Shown in pieces: positions 1 through 8,923 of a stretch of 64,000 nucleotides of DNA; position 1 is the first letter of the stretch, and each line of letters begins with the position of its first letter. This DNA comes from Pseudomonadota bacterium. Its GTDB lineage: Bacteria > Pseudomonadota > Gammaproteobacteria > Burkholderiales > Sulfuriferulaceae. The stretch lies in assembly GCA_021795395.1 (NCBI GenBank), contig JAJYPN010000005.1, forward strand, positions 20,189 through 84,188, written 5' to 3'. Made by a program: the position numbers and the translations under genes. The notes below the pieces were generated by a model, which searched no databases, was not told the DNA's origin, and was given only the letters and a program-made list of their open reading frames with translations.

Positions 1-2585
1 AATACCCGCAACAAATCGGTTTCCAGTTGCAGACGGGTATGCTGCTGATTCAATGCGAGCCCTTGTATCATGAACGTGTCTTCGGCACGCTCGCCCAGGG
101 TACTGATTTTGGCGGCATAAATATTGATATGATGCAGATACAGAATCTGGGCGATGGCAAACAGCAGTCCCGGCCGGTCGCCAGCGATCAGATTGAGGGC
201 GTAGAGTTTGCCGTTTGCGTCGGGTCGGAGATTGACCTCGGCATCGATAGGGAAGTGTTTGAGGTGACGGCTGATCCGTCCGCGCTGCGCGGGTTTAAGT
301 TCGGCAGCCGAATGCAGTTGCTGCCCGAGTTCATGTTCGATATAGCTCAGAAAATCGCGATACGGCGCGGTTTTGTCGTGACTTTTGTCGAGTACGACGA
401 AACTGTCGAGTGCGTAGCCATGTAAGGTGGTATGGATTTTCGCATCCACTACAGAGTAATGAATCTGTTCAAAAAAACCGCATATCCGTGCGAATAGGCT
501 GGCTTCGTCCGGGGCATAAATCAGCACCTGTATTCCGGCGCCGTCCGGACTCAGCCGTGCCCGTACCAATGCTTTGGATATACTTATCTTGTGCCGGATC
601 TGGCGGCAATGCCAGGCGATTTCCTGCGGTTCGTGGCGTAAAAAATAGCTGTCGGCCAGATTTTTCCATAGCGGAATTTCCGTGTCGGGCGCCAAACTGT
701 ATAGACGCAGGATTCTGGATGCTTCCGCCTTGATCAGATCGATACCACTGTGTAAATTCAGGTCGCCGTTAAGCTGACGCAGGCTGGCATAAAACAGATC
801 TTCCAGAAGCTTGGCTTTCCATCCGTTCCATACGCTGGGGCTGGTGCCTCGTATATCGCAGACAGTGAGCAGATACAAGGCGATCAATCGTCGTTCGTTG
901 CCTACTTGTTCGGCGAAACGGGCGATGACTTGCGGATTGGCTAAATCCTGTTTTTGTGCGGTCGCCGAAAACATGAGATGTTCGCCGACCAGCCAGACTA
1001 TCAGTTCGGTATCTTCGGCGCTCAGATTGTGCTGGATGCAGAAGCGCTGCGCATCGACTTTTCCCAGAACAGAGTGATCGCCGCCCCGTCCTTTGGCGAT
1101 ATCGTGAAACAAAGCCGCGATGTAAAGAATCTCCGGGCGTGCGAAGCCGCTGATGAGTCGGCTTGCCAACGGATACTCATGCGCCAGTTCGGGTATGGTC
1201 AATCGGCGTAAATTGCGCAATACGGTCAATATATGTTCGTCTACGGTGTAAATATGAAAAAGATCATGCTGCATTTGACCGACTATGCGGCCGAATGCCG
1301 GGATGTATCGACCGAGCACGCCGTAACCGTTCATATTGCGCAACGTCCTGGAAACGGCAAGCGGCGAGCGCAAGATTTCCATGAATCGCGTCCGGTTTAC
1401 CAGATCGCGCCGAAACGCGGCATTGATACGATGACGTGCGCGCCATAGTGCGCGTATCGTCGACGCGCTCATTCCGGTCAGGCCAGGATTTCGTTGCAAT
1501 AACAGAAAGCTTTCCAGAATGGCAGCCGGCTCACGTTCGAATAAATCATCGTCCGCGGCTTTCAGCAGATTGTCGCGAATTTGAAAACGCTCATTCAGAG
1601 ACACGATAGGAAGGCGATGGTTGCCGAATATACGCGCCCGCAGGGTTGGCAGCAATATATCGCGCATCTGGGCGACGATCTTGACGCTGCGATAATAACG
1701 CTGCATGAGGATTTCGCTGGCGCGGCGTGTAGATCTATCGATTATGCTGTAATGTTCCGCCAGATTGCTCTGATAATCGAAAAGCAGGCGATCCTCGCGA
1801 CGTCCGGCCAGATAATGCAGACTGGTGCGCAAGTCGAACAAAAAATGCTCGAGACGTTGGATATGCCGCATTTCGGTCGGGTCCAGAAAACCCGCGTTCA
1901 TCAGATCGCGCCAATTTTTGCCGATGGAAGCCGCGCGCGCCAGCCAGCGCAGATTGTGCAAATCACGCAAACCGCCGGGACTTTCCTTGAGATTGGGCTC
2001 CAATTGATAAGCGCTGTCATTGAATCGCGCATGACGTTGATCCTGTTCGGACAGCTTGCCTTCGAAAAAGCTGCGTTGATCGAGTTGCGATCCGAAGCGT
2101 AAATGAAAGTCGCGGTATAAATCGATGTTGCCGGTCAGATAGCGCGATTCGAGCAGATTGGTTGCAACGGTAATGTCATTGTCTGCTTCGGACAGACATT
2201 CTTCCAGCGTGCGCACGCTATGTCCGACCTCCAGCCCGCAGTCCCAGAGCAGGCTTATCAGTTCTTCTATTGCCGCCTGTTCACGGCGTTCCGCCGGATA
2301 AGCCAACAAGATCAGCAGATCGATATCCGAATAAGGAAACAGCTCCTTCCGGCCATACCCGCCCACTGCTACCAATACCGCGCTTTCAGGGAAATCGAGC
2401 ATCTGCCAGATAGAGCAGAGCACGTGGTCTGCAAGACGGGTATTGCGCTGCAGTATCGTACGTACGCGAGTGCCATTTTGAAAAGCCTGTTTGATTGCCT
2501 GACGTTCTTCGCGCAAATGCGCACGCCACCGATCAGCCTCGAGGCGACCGGTACCGACGGACAAGGCTTCAGTCCGGTTTCCCAT
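1..2585 (-). CDS. glnD: Bifunctional uridylyltransferase / uridylyl-removing enzyme GlnD (3' end outside window)
   Basis: Nitrogen sensor that uridylylates PII proteins when glutamine is low and removes UMP when it is high. Translating the reverse strand gives an open frame of about 861 codons from the ATG at 2585 to the window edge, close to the usual full length of about 860-890. Domains visible in order: nucleotidyltransferase with VGGYGRKELFPYSDIDLL (GGYG at residues 75-78), a helical linker, an HD domain with ALFHDIAKG (HD at 494-495) and two C-terminal ACT domains (from about 680 and about 785, the second containing AGDRPGLLFAIAQ). Both catalytic motifs are intact, so both activities are expected. 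The start lies inside the last codons of map (17-base overlap), so the two are probably translated together. Only the last few residues are missing. Confidence 0.95.
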   Translation of the reverse strand, partial: MGNRTEALSVGTGRLEADRWRAHLREERQAIKQAFQNGTRVRTILQRNTRLADHVLCSIWQMLDFPESAVLVAVGGYGRKELFPYSDIDLLILLAYPAERREQAAIEELISLLWDCGLEVGHSVRTLEECLSEADNDITVATNLLESRYLTGNIDLYRDFHLRFGSQLDQRSFFEGKLSEQDQRHARFNDSAYQLEPNLKESPGGLRDLHNLRWLARAASIGKNWRDLMNAGFLDPTEMRHIQRLEHFLFDLRTSLHYLAGRREDRLLFDYQSNLAEHYSIIDRSTRRASEILMQRYYRSVKIVAQMRDILLPTLRARIFGNHRLPIVSLNERFQIRDNLLKAADDDLFEREPAAILESFLLLQRNPGLTGMSASTIRALWRARHRINAAFRRDLVNRTRFMEILRSPLAVSRTLRNMNGYGVLGRYIPAFGRIVGQMQHDLFHIYTVDEHILTVLRNLRRLTIPELAHEYPLASRLISGFARPEILYIAALFHDIAKGRGGDHSVLGKVDAQRFCIQHNLSAEDTELIVWLVGEHLMFSATAQKQDLANPQVIARFAEQVGNERRLIALYLLTVCDIRGTSPSVWNGWKAKLLEDLFYASLRQLNGDLNLHSGIDLIKAEASRILRLYSLAPDTEIPLWKNLADSYFLRHEPQEIAWHCRQIRHKISISKALVRARLSPDGAGIQVLIYAPDEASLFARICGFFEQIHYSVVDAKIHTTLHGYALDSFVVLDKSHDKTAPYRDFLSYIEHELGQQLHSAAELKPAQRGRISRHLKHFPIDAEVNLRPDANGKLYALNLIAGDRPGLLFAIAQILYLHHINIYAAKISTLGERAEDTFMIQGLALNQQHTRLQLETDLLRV

Positions 2586-3381
2586 GGACAAAAGCCGGAG
2601 GTGGTGGCGTCCCTGCAGAAACCGTGAGGATTTCAAAGCCGTCATCGGTAACCGATACCGTATGCTCCCATTGCGCTGACAGGCTGCGATCCTTGGTGAC
2701 GATCGTCCAGCCATCGCTCAATTGCCGTATATCGCGACGGCCGGCATTGATCATCGGTTCAATGGTGAATACCATACCGCTTTCCAATTTGATGCCGGTA
2801 CCGGCGCGCCCGTAATGCAATACTTGCGGTTCTTCATGAAAATTGCGCCCTATCCCGTGGCCGCAGAATTCACGCACTACGCTGTAACCTTGTGCCTCCG
2901 CGAATTTCTGGATGGCGTGACCGATATCGCCGAGCAAGGCTCCGGCTCGAACCAGCCGGATGCCGTGCCACATTGCCTGATAGGTGATTTCGCACAAGCG
3001 CCTGGCGTGAGGGGCCACATTGCCGACATAAAACATCCGGCTGGTATCGCCATGCCAGCCATTTTTGATGACGGTGACGTCTATATTGACGATGTCGCCG
3101 TTTTTGAGTTGCTTGTCGCCGGGTACACCGTGACAGATTTGCTGGTTGACGGAAGTACAGATGGAACGTGGATATGGCGCATGGCCGGCTGGAGCGTAAT
3201 TCAGCGGTGCCGGAATGGAATGTTGAACATCGACCATATAATCATGACAGAGTTTGTCGAGTTCGCCGGTAGTTATTCCAGGCTGGACAAAAGGGGTGAT
3301 ATAGTCGAGCAGTTCGGCGGCCAAGCGGCCGGCAATCCGCATGTTTTCTATATCTTCCGATGATTTTAAACTGATGGACAT
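2569..3381 (-). CDS. map: Methionine aminopeptidase, type I
   Basis: Cytosolic metalloprotease that removes the initiator methionine from new proteins after deformylation. The 270-residue protein has the pita-bread fold signature. The five metal ligands can be placed at D101, D112, H175, E208 and E239, with the substrate-binding histidine at H84 (CHGVPG). It has no N-terminal zinc-finger or SH3 extension, so it is the short bacterial type I form. A 15-residue proline-containing tail follows the usual end. It is followed at a 17-base overlap by glnD and sits about 50 bases after maf. In many proteobacteria map and glnD are neighbours with rpsB/tsf, which are not seen here. Confidence 0.96.
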   Translation of the reverse strand: MSISLKSSEDIENMRIAGRLAAELLDYITPFVQPGITTGELDKLCHDYMVDVQHSIPAPLNYAPAGHAPYPRSICTSVNQQICHGVPGDKQLKNGDIVNIDVTVIKNGWHGDTSRMFYVGNVAPHARRLCEITYQAMWHGIRLVRAGALLGDIGHAIQKFAEAQGYSVVREFCGHGIGRNFHEEPQVLHYGRAGTGIKLESGMVFTIEPMINAGRRDIRQLSDGWTIVTKDRSLSAQWEHTVSVTDDGFEILTVSAGTPPPPAFVHGKPD

Positions 3382-3431
3382 AACTATGGAGAATACGCAG
3401 GGGGAGTAAAGTTTAGCAGGAAAACTGGAAT

Positions 3432-4055
3432 TTAGCCTGCATAACCATGCAATTTAAGCTGATCGAGCAATTGCGCCGTTTCAAATATCGGTAACCCCAT
3501 TACCCCGGAATAACTTCCGACCAGATGTTCGACGAATATCGCTCCGCGACCTTGGATCGCATAGGCGCCGGCTTTGTCGAAGGGTTCGCCGCTATTCGCA
3601 TAGTATTCGATCTCTTCGACGGTAAGGGACTTGAAGGTGACGCTGGACTTGCAGGTAAAGTTTTGGGTATATTCACGATAAACCAAGGCGACGGTAGTCA
3701 TGACTTCATGCGTACGTCCCGAGAGCCGGGTCAGCATTTGAACGGTTTTATCCCTGGTTTTGGGTTTGCCTAGAATTTCGCCGTCCAGCGTGATGCTGGT
3801 ATCGGCACCCAGTACCGGGTATTGAGGAAGCCGGCGCTGAAGGACGCGCTGCCAGCCAAGCTGGGCCTTGTCGATGGCAATACGCTGTACGTGATCCTGT
3901 GGCGATTCACCGGGTAGCGGCGTTTCGTCGAGATCCTGCCTGTCGCTGCTGTCGCGCAAGAGTAACACTTCATAGCGGATACCCATTTGAGTCAATAGTT
4001 CTCGACGTCGGGGCGAACGCGAAGCCAGATAAATGCGGGAAGGAAATTTATTCAC
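3432..4055 (-). CDS. maf: Maf-family nucleotide pyrophosphatase
   Basis: Maf proteins hydrolyse non-canonical or canonical nucleoside triphosphates to the monophosphate and are thought to act in nucleotide-pool cleaning; overexpression affects septation in some bacteria. The 207-residue protein starts with the hallmark LASRSPRRREL (residues 10-20) and carries the conserved LGADTSITLDG with D85 as the expected catalytic/metal residue, plus YAIQGRGA and SYSGVMGLP near the C-terminus. Which of the Maf subfamilies (dTTP/UTP-type or 7-methyl-GTP-type) it belongs to cannot be settled by eye. Its start overlaps the end of rlmH by 8 bases. Confidence 0.93.
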   Translation of the reverse strand: MNKFPSRIYLASRSPRRRELLTQMGIRYEVLLLRDSSDRQDLDETPLPGESPQDHVQRIAIDKAQLGWQRVLQRRLPQYPVLGADTSITLDGEILGKPKTRDKTVQMLTRLSGRTHEVMTTVALVYREYTQNFTCKSSVTFKSLTVEEIEYYANSGEPFDKAGAYAIQGRGAIFVEHLVGSYSGVMGLPIFETAQLLDQLKLHGYAG

Positions 4056-4518
4056 GATGATAGGGATGATTTTGAATCACGCTCCAGGCACGATAAAGCT
4101 GCTCGGCCAGTATCACTCGCACTAATCCATGCGGCAGCGTAAGGCGGGACAGCGAAAATAGTTTATCGCCGCGGCTTTTGATATCGTCATGTAAACCGTC
4201 GGCACTGCCTATGATAAAACAAATATTGCGGCCTGTCCCTAAAGTCTTGCGTAAGTGATCTGCCACACCAAGTGTAGTGAGTTGTTCGCCGCGCTCGTCC
4301 AGCGCCCAGATCTCTGAATCCGGAGGGATATTGATTAAAATCCGGTCGCGTTCCAGACTTTTCATTTGCTCGACCGTTTTGCCGCCTGAGCGTTTTTCCG
4401 GTTTCAATTCAATTAGATGCAGAGAAAATTCTTTCGGCATGCGTTTGGCGTATTCGGCATAACCGCACTTGATCCAGTCCGGCATTTTTTGTCCGATTGC
4501 AATGATATGCAATTTCAT
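4048..4518 (-). CDS. rlmH: 23S rRNA pseudouridine-1915 N3-methyltransferase RlmH
   Basis: SPOUT-class SAM methyltransferase that modifies pseudouridine 1915 of helix 69 of 23S rRNA in assembled 70S ribosomes. I place the start at the ATG at 4518 (MKLHIIAIGQK), giving 156 residues, the usual family length; a start three codons upstream is possible but not needed. The knot motifs are visible: ALDERG, CFIIGSADG and the C-terminal LPHGLVRVILAEQLYRA, which forms the SAM-binding trefoil knot. It lies between rsfS (9 bases upstream) and maf (8-base overlap) in the conserved nadD-rsfS-rlmH order. Confidence 0.96.
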   Translation of the reverse strand: MKLHIIAIGQKMPDWIKCGYAEYAKRMPKEFSLHLIELKPEKRSGGKTVEQMKSLERDRILINIPPDSEIWALDERGEQLTTLGVADHLRKTLGTGRNICFIIGSADGLHDDIKSRGDKLFSLSRLTLPHGLVRVILAEQLYRAWSVIQNHPYHRE

Positions 4519-4527
4519 GCAGCACAA

Positions 4528-4884
4528 TCAGACTTCGCTTTGCCGGCGAGTGCGCTGGTCGGCAGCCGCGCTCCATAGGGTTTCGAGATTATAATACTGG
4601 CGTACCGCGGGTTGCATGACATGGACTATGACCGAACCGAGATCGAGCAGGACCCATTCGCCGGACGTCATGCCTTCTATGCCCTGGTCCGGTACCGCCT
4701 GTTGTTTGAGTTTTTCCTGGACATTGTGGGCAATCGCTTTCGTCTGGCGGGTGGATTCGGCGCTCGCAATGACCATGCGCTCAAACAGAGAGCTTTGGTC
4801 GGAGACATCAAGCACGGTAATGTCCTGTCCTTTGATATCTTCGATGGCTTCGATAACGGCAGCGACGATTTGATCTGTATTCAT
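4528..4884 (-). CDS. rsfS: Ribosomal silencing factor RsfS
   Basis: RsfS (formerly YbeB/Iojap) binds ribosomal protein L14 and blocks joining of the 30S and 50S subunits in stationary or starved cells. The 118-residue protein shows the conserved DITVLDVSDQSSLFERMVIA and the GEWVLLDLGSVIVHVM segment typical of the family. Its ATG overlaps the nadD stop codon by four bases, so translation is probably coupled. The C-terminal tail (about 20 residues, basic) is variable in this family. Confidence 0.96.
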   Translation of the reverse strand: MNTDQIVAAVIEAIEDIKGQDITVLDVSDQSSLFERMVIASAESTRQTKAIAHNVQEKLKQQAVPDQGIEGMTSGEWVLLDLGSVIVHVMQPAVRQYYNLETLWSAAADQRTRRQSEV

Positions 4885-5570
4885 GGTAGTTCCGGTAAAT
4901 AAAGTTGAAAGTTGGAGATGTAGTCCAGTACCGCATCGGGGATGAGATATCGGGGATTGCGACCGGCATTGAGCGTTTCGCGGATGTAGGTGGCGGATAT
5001 GTCCAGCGCAGTAATCGGTCTGGCGGCTATCAGTCCTGCAGGGCAGTTAGGCAAATCCTGCGGGTTGGCCATACGTGTTTCGATTTCGTCGCGCAGAATT
5101 TCCGGCATCGCGTCTTTCCAGGTGCTTTGCGGGAAACCGGGCCGATGCGCGATGACGATATGGGCGTAGAGAAATAGTTCTTGCCAGCGATGCCAGCTGG
5201 ACAGACTCAGGAAAGCATCCGCGCCCAGCAGCAAACACAGCGATTGCTGCTCGCCGAATTCGCTACGCAAGGAATGTAAGGTATCGACGGTATAGGATAA
5301 ATGCGGCAGCTGGACTTCGCGCGCATCGACGACGAAATGCGGATTGTTCGCCGTGGCGATGCGCACCATCGCCAGCCGGTGCTCGGCGTCGGTGCGTGGT
5401 CGGCTGCGATGAGGCGGCATGCCGGTTGGAATAAAGCGCACATGGTCCAGTTCCAGCGATTCGGCCAATTCTTCGGCCAGCCGCAGGTGACCGAAATGAA
5501 TGGGATCGAAGGTGCCGCCGAAAATACCTATGGGTTGCGACGTGCGTGGTTCAGCCACGCACGTGCCCAT
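4881..5570 (-). CDS. nadD: Nicotinate-nucleotide adenylyltransferase NadD
   Basis: Transfers AMP from ATP to nicotinate mononucleotide in NAD synthesis. The protein (229 residues from this start) has the nucleotidyltransferase HxGH signature as [10 protein letters not shown] (H25, H28) and the second nucleotide-binding motif [10 protein letters not shown] near the C-terminus. The chosen ATG at 5570 overlaps the end of proA by 20 bases and gives about 12 residues before the conserved [14 protein letters not shown] four codons further in is an alternative start. Confidence 0.94.
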   Translation of the reverse strand: MGTCVAEPRTSQPIGIFGGTFDPIHFGHLRLAEELAESLELDHVRFIPTGMPPHRSRPRTDAEHRLAMVRIATANNPHFVVDAREVQLPHLSYTVDTLHSLRSEFGEQQSLCLLLGADAFLSLSSWHRWQELFLYAHIVIAHRPGFPQSTWKDAMPEILRDEIETRMANPQDLPNCPAGLIAARPITALDISATYIRETLNAGRNPRYLIPDAVLDYISNFQLYLPELP

Positions 5571-6807
5571 CGCCGAGCACTATCCATTTTTGCGACGTCA
5601 GACCCTCCAGCCCTACCGGACCGCGAGCATGAATTTTGTCGGTGGAAATACCGATTTCGGCACCCAGGCCGTATTCGAAACCGTCGGCAAACCGTGTCGA
5701 GGCGTTGACCATGACGCTGCTGGAATCGACTTCACGCAAGAAGCGGCGGGCACGACTGTAATCTTCCGTAACGATGGTATCAGTATGCTGCGAACCATAA
5801 CGCTGGATATGGTCCATCGCGCCATCCAGATCGTCGACGATGCGAATGGCGATAATCGGCGCCAGATATTCGGTAAACCAGTCTTCCTCCGTTGCAGCTG
5901 CAATGCCGGGAAGAATTTTTCGGGTTTGCGGGCAGCCGCGCATTTCCACGCCCTTGGTGACATAAATTTTGCCGATTTCGGGTAATATCGACGCAGCGAT
6001 TGCGCGGTCCACCAGCAATGTCTCCATTGTATTGCATGTACCGTAACGGCTGGTTTTGGCATTGTCGGCGACGCGTACCGCTTTGGTCGGATCGGCGTGT
6101 TCGTCGATAAATACGTGGCAGACGCCGTGCAGATGCTTGATGACCGGAATACGGGCATCTTTCATCAAATGCTCGATCAGGCTTTTGCCGCCGCGTGGTA
6201 CGATAACGTCGACATACTCGCGCAGGACGATCAATTCCGCCACAGCCGCGCGATCGGCGGTATTGACGATTTGCACGGTGGTTTCGGGCAAGCCCGCTGC
6301 GGTCAGTCCTTCGCGTACGCAGTCGGCCAGAGCGCGGTTGCAATGCAGCGCTTCAGAACCGCCGCGCAATATGGCGGCATTGCCCGATTTCAGGCAGAGC
6401 GCTGCGGCGTCGACCGTTACGTTGGGTCGCGCTTCGTAAATGATGCCGATGACGCCCAAGGGCACTCGCATTTTGCCCACCTGTATGCCGGTAGGTCGGT
6501 ATTTGAGGTCGGTGATTTCACCGACAGGGTCCGGCAATGCGGCAATCTGATGCAGGCCTTCCACCATGTTGGCGATGGCTTTGCTGTCGAGCGTCAAGCG
6601 GTCAAGCAGGGCCGGTTCCAGTCCGCTGGATCGAGCGGCTGTGATATCCTGTTGGTTCGCGGCTTGTAACGTAGCGTGGTTGCGTTGTATGGCGTCGGCA
6701 ATGGCAAGCAGGGCGCGGTTTTTGGCGGCGCTGTCGGCCCGGGCAATAATACGGGCGGCAGCGCGCGCCGCTTGCCCTAATTGCAGCATATAGGTTTTAA
6801 TATCCAT
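5551..6807 (-). CDS. proA: Gamma-glutamyl phosphate reductase
   Basis: NADPH-dependent reduction of gamma-glutamyl phosphate to glutamate semialdehyde, the second step of proline synthesis. The 418-residue protein has the aldehyde-dehydrogenase fold with the catalytic cysteine in [12 protein letters not shown] (C258) and the conserved [19 protein letters not shown]. It leads the minus-strand run proA-nadD-rsfS-rlmH-maf. Its partner proB is about 52 kb away in this window, next to obg, so the two proline genes are not in one operon. Confidence 0.97.
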   Translation of the reverse strand: MDIKTYMLQLGQAARAAARIIARADSAAKNRALLAIADAIQRNHATLQAANQQDITAARSSGLEPALLDRLTLDSKAIANMVEGLHQIAALPDPVGEITDLKYRPTGIQVGKMRVPLGVIGIIYEARPNVTVDAAALCLKSGNAAILRGGSEALHCNRALADCVREGLTAAGLPETTVQIVNTADRAAVAELIVLREYVDVIVPRGGKSLIEHLMKDARIPVIKHLHGVCHVFIDEHADPTKAVRVADNAKTSRYGTCNTMETLLVDRAIAASILPEIGKIYVTKGVEMRGCPQTRKILPGIAAATEEDWFTEYLAPIIAIRIVDDLDGAMDHIQRYGSQHTDTIVTEDYSRARRFLREVDSSSVMVNASTRFADGFEYGLGAEIGISTDKIHARGPVGLEGLTSQKWIVLGDGHVRG

Positions 6808-6852
6808 CTTGGAAGGCGGTGTTGTAGTCCATGCTTGAATTTTAACTCAAAA

Positions 6853-7035
6853 ATGAAAATATCGAATTTATTTATCGGCATTTTGCCGCGGTGCCATCCG
6901 GACGTTGCCGGAACGCTCGCTTTGAGCGCCGTGCGCTTACGGCCCGCCGCCGAGCGTCTATCCCGGCGGATCGCCCATTCGAGTACGAATCCGGCATTGT
7001 TGCAACAGGCTGATTATGCGCTGGCGGCCGGCTGA
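6853..7035 (+). CDS. Possible small protein of 60 residues, unrecognised
   Basis: An ATG at 6853 opens 60 codons ending in TGA at 7035, overlapping the start of the methyltransferase gene at 7016. The first residues (MKISNLFIGIL) are hydrophobic and the rest is arginine- and alanine-rich. I recognise no family and see no convincing ribosome-binding site. It occupies the only open stretch between divergent proA and the ogt-like gene, so it may be a coupled leader ORF or chance. Weakly supported. Confidence 0.22.
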   Translation: MKISNLFIGILPRCHPDVAGTLALSAVRLRPAAERLSRRIAHSSTNPALLQQADYALAAG

Positions 7036-7516
7036 CCGATATGATGCGGTGCTGCCGGCGCCATTCGGACAGTTAGGCGTGGTCGCCGATGCTGACGGTT
7101 TGCGGCAAATCGATTTTTTGCCGGTGGATTATGGTTTGTTCTTTCCCGATACCGTTCCGCTTCCGGTACGGCAATTGGCCACGGCGCTTACGTTGTTCTG
7201 GAATGATGCATTCGTGCAATTCGAGTTGCCTCTGCGGTATCAGGCCACGTCTCATCAGCGCCGTGTCTGGCAGGCTTTGCTGGCGATTCCGGTCGGCCAT
7301 ACCTGCAGTTACGGCGCCATCGCCGCCGAGATCGGTTCCAGTCCGCGCGCCGTTGGCCAGGCATGCGGAGCGAATCCCTTGCCGATATTGATTCCCTGCC
7401 ATCGTGCTGTGGCAAAAAACGGCAGCGGCGGCTTTATGCATCAACGCGACGGCGTTGCGATGGATTATAAACATTGGCTGCTGACGCATGAATCACGATA
7501 CGCAAACGCTGATTGA
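7016..7516 (+). CDS. ogt: Methylated-DNA--protein-cysteine methyltransferase (Ogt type)
   Basis: Suicide repair protein that takes the alkyl group from O6-alkylguanine or O4-alkylthymine onto its own cysteine. The 166-residue protein contains the acceptor-site motif ILIPCHRAV with C128, the helix-turn-helix segment CSYGAIAAEIGSSPRAVGQA with the arginine finger, and a C-terminal KHWLLTHE. No Ada-type N-terminal regulatory domain is present, so it is a stand-alone Ogt/MGMT. The gene overlaps the start of xerD by 29 bases. Confidence 0.9.
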   Translation: MRWRPADRYDAVLPAPFGQLGVVADADGLRQIDFLPVDYGLFFPDTVPLPVRQLATALTLFWNDAFVQFELPLRYQATSHQRRVWQALLAIPVGHTCSYGAIAAEIGSSPRAVGQACGANPLPILIPCHRAVAKNGSGGFMHQRDGVAMDYKHWLLTHESRYANAD

Positions 7517-8378
7517 CGGTTTTTGCGATATGCTATGGCTGGAAAACGGGCTGGCCGTCAATACGCTGCAAAGTTATCGGCGCGACATGGCGCAATTTGC
7601 AAACTGGCTTAAGGAAAAGCATCTGCTGGCCGCTACGCAAGCCGATCTGGAAAGTTATCTGCAATATCGTTATCGCCGGCGCGGCAGCCCGCGCAGTACG
7701 GCACGACAGCTATCGACGCTGAAGCGGTTTTATCGTCTGGCATTGCGTGACGGACATATAGCGCAGGATCCGACTGCCAAGCTCGATACGCCGAAATTGC
7801 CGCGGGGCTTGCCCAAAACCATGAGCGAAGCGGAAGTGGAAGCTTTGCTGGGAGCGCCGCAGAGCGGCGATCCGCTGGCTTTGCGCGATCGCGCCATGCT
7901 CGAAATATTGTATGCCAGCGGATTGCGCGTGTCCGAACTGGTGGGCCTGGAATTGCGCAGCGTTAACAGCGACATGGGTGTCGTCCAGGTCATGGGCAAG
8001 GGCAATAAGGAACGTCTGGTGCCGCTGGGGGAGGTGGCGGTCGATGCCTTGACGGTGTATTTGCAGCAATCGCGCGGCGAATTGTTGCAGGGGCGAATAT
8101 GCGAGGCGCTGTTCGTGACGCAGCGCGGCGGAAAAATGACACGGCAGGCATTTTGGTATCTGATCAAACGGCGAGCGCTACAGGCAGGATTATTAAAATT
8201 GCCGTCGCCCCATGTTTTGAGGCACGCATTTGCGACGCATCTTCTGAATCACGGGGCCGATCTGCGTGTGGTGCAATTGTTACTGGGCCATTCCAATATC
8301 TCGACGACGCAGATTTATACGCATGTGGCGCGCGAACGATTGAAACAGCTGCATGCAAAGCATCATCCGCGCGGTTGA
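7488..8378 (+). CDS. xerD: Site-specific tyrosine recombinase XerD
   Basis: With XerC it resolves chromosome dimers at dif during cell division. The 296-residue protein has the SAM-like N-terminal domain and the complete catalytic set R147 (ASGLRVSEL), K171, H242 and R245 (HVLRHAFATHLL), H268 (LLGHSNIS) and nucleophile Y277 (IYTHV). Length and the LxLGHSxIxTTQIYTHV ending match XerD rather than phage integrases. No integration-related genes are nearby, which supports the housekeeping role. XerC itself is not in the window. Confidence 0.94.
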   Translation: MNHDTQTLIDGFCDMLWLENGLAVNTLQSYRRDMAQFANWLKEKHLLAATQADLESYLQYRYRRRGSPRSTARQLSTLKRFYRLALRDGHIAQDPTAKLDTPKLPRGLPKTMSEAEVEALLGAPQSGDPLALRDRAMLEILYASGLRVSELVGLELRSVNSDMGVVQVMGKGNKERLVPLGEVAVDALTVYLQQSRGELLQGRICEALFVTQRGGKMTRQAFWYLIKRRALQAGLLKLPSPHVLRHAFATHLLNHGADLRVVQLLLGHSNISTTQIYTHVARERLKQLHAKHHPRG

Positions 8379-8382
8379 TGCG

Positions 8383-8739
8383 TCAGGTTCGGATGCCGCG
8401 TTCGATGCAGACGCCAATTTGTTTGATGCTGCGAACCACGTTCGGTTTGGTGACGCAAATTTTGACCCAGGGCGCGCCGAAATCTTTTAAAATCAGGTTG
8501 GCAATATGTTCTGCCAATGCTTCCACGAGATGGAATTCATGATTCCGGGTCGTTGTACGTATGCGTTCGGCGACCTCGGCATAATTGATGGAATCGGCAA
8601 TATTATCGCTTAGTGCGGCGCGGCTATGCGGCAGGCCGATTTCAATATCGAGTTTTACTGTCTGCGGAACCTTGCGTTCCCATGCATAAATACCGATAAC
8701 GATTTGCAAACTGAAATCATGCAAAAATAGCGTATCCAT
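8383..8739 (-). CDS. folB: Dihydroneopterin aldolase FolB
   Basis: Converts 7,8-dihydroneopterin to 6-hydroxymethyl-dihydropterin and glycolaldehyde in folate synthesis. I use the ATG at 8739 (MDTLFLHDFSLQ), giving 118 residues, the normal family length; an upstream ATG at 8814 would add 25 residues not seen in the family. Conserved points are GIYAWER near residue 18, the INYAEV segment and the C-terminal VTKPN with the active-site lysine. It is convergent with xerD (4 bases between stop codons). The later folate gene folP is at 40.5 kb. Confidence 0.93.
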   Translation of the reverse strand: MDTLFLHDFSLQIVIGIYAWERKVPQTVKLDIEIGLPHSRAALSDNIADSINYAEVAERIRTTTRNHEFHLVEALAEHIANLILKDFGAPWVKICVTKPNVVRSIKQIGVCIERGIRT

Positions 8740-8923
8740 GGAATAGCCCCGGGATTTAAAGCTGCATTTTAACGCATATGTCATCGGCGGAAGCAATCTT
8801 CTGCTGTTGCGCACGCAGCAATAATTATCCCGCTAATGTGAAGAATGTAACAAAATCGAATTGAACGGGGGGGAACCGGGCAAGTCAGATTAGTTGTGTG
8901 GTCTGAAAAACAAGGATAAGGAT

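Noticed and set aside
7488-8378. Tyrosine recombinase considered as a phage or island integrase
   Set aside because: Length, motifs and housekeeping context match XerD; no att sites or mobile genes adjoin it.
8815-8923. Structured G-rich leader before the HD-GYP gene, considered as a c-di-GMP riboswitch
   Set aside because: No GEMM-type conserved core could be found; only short weak pairings.
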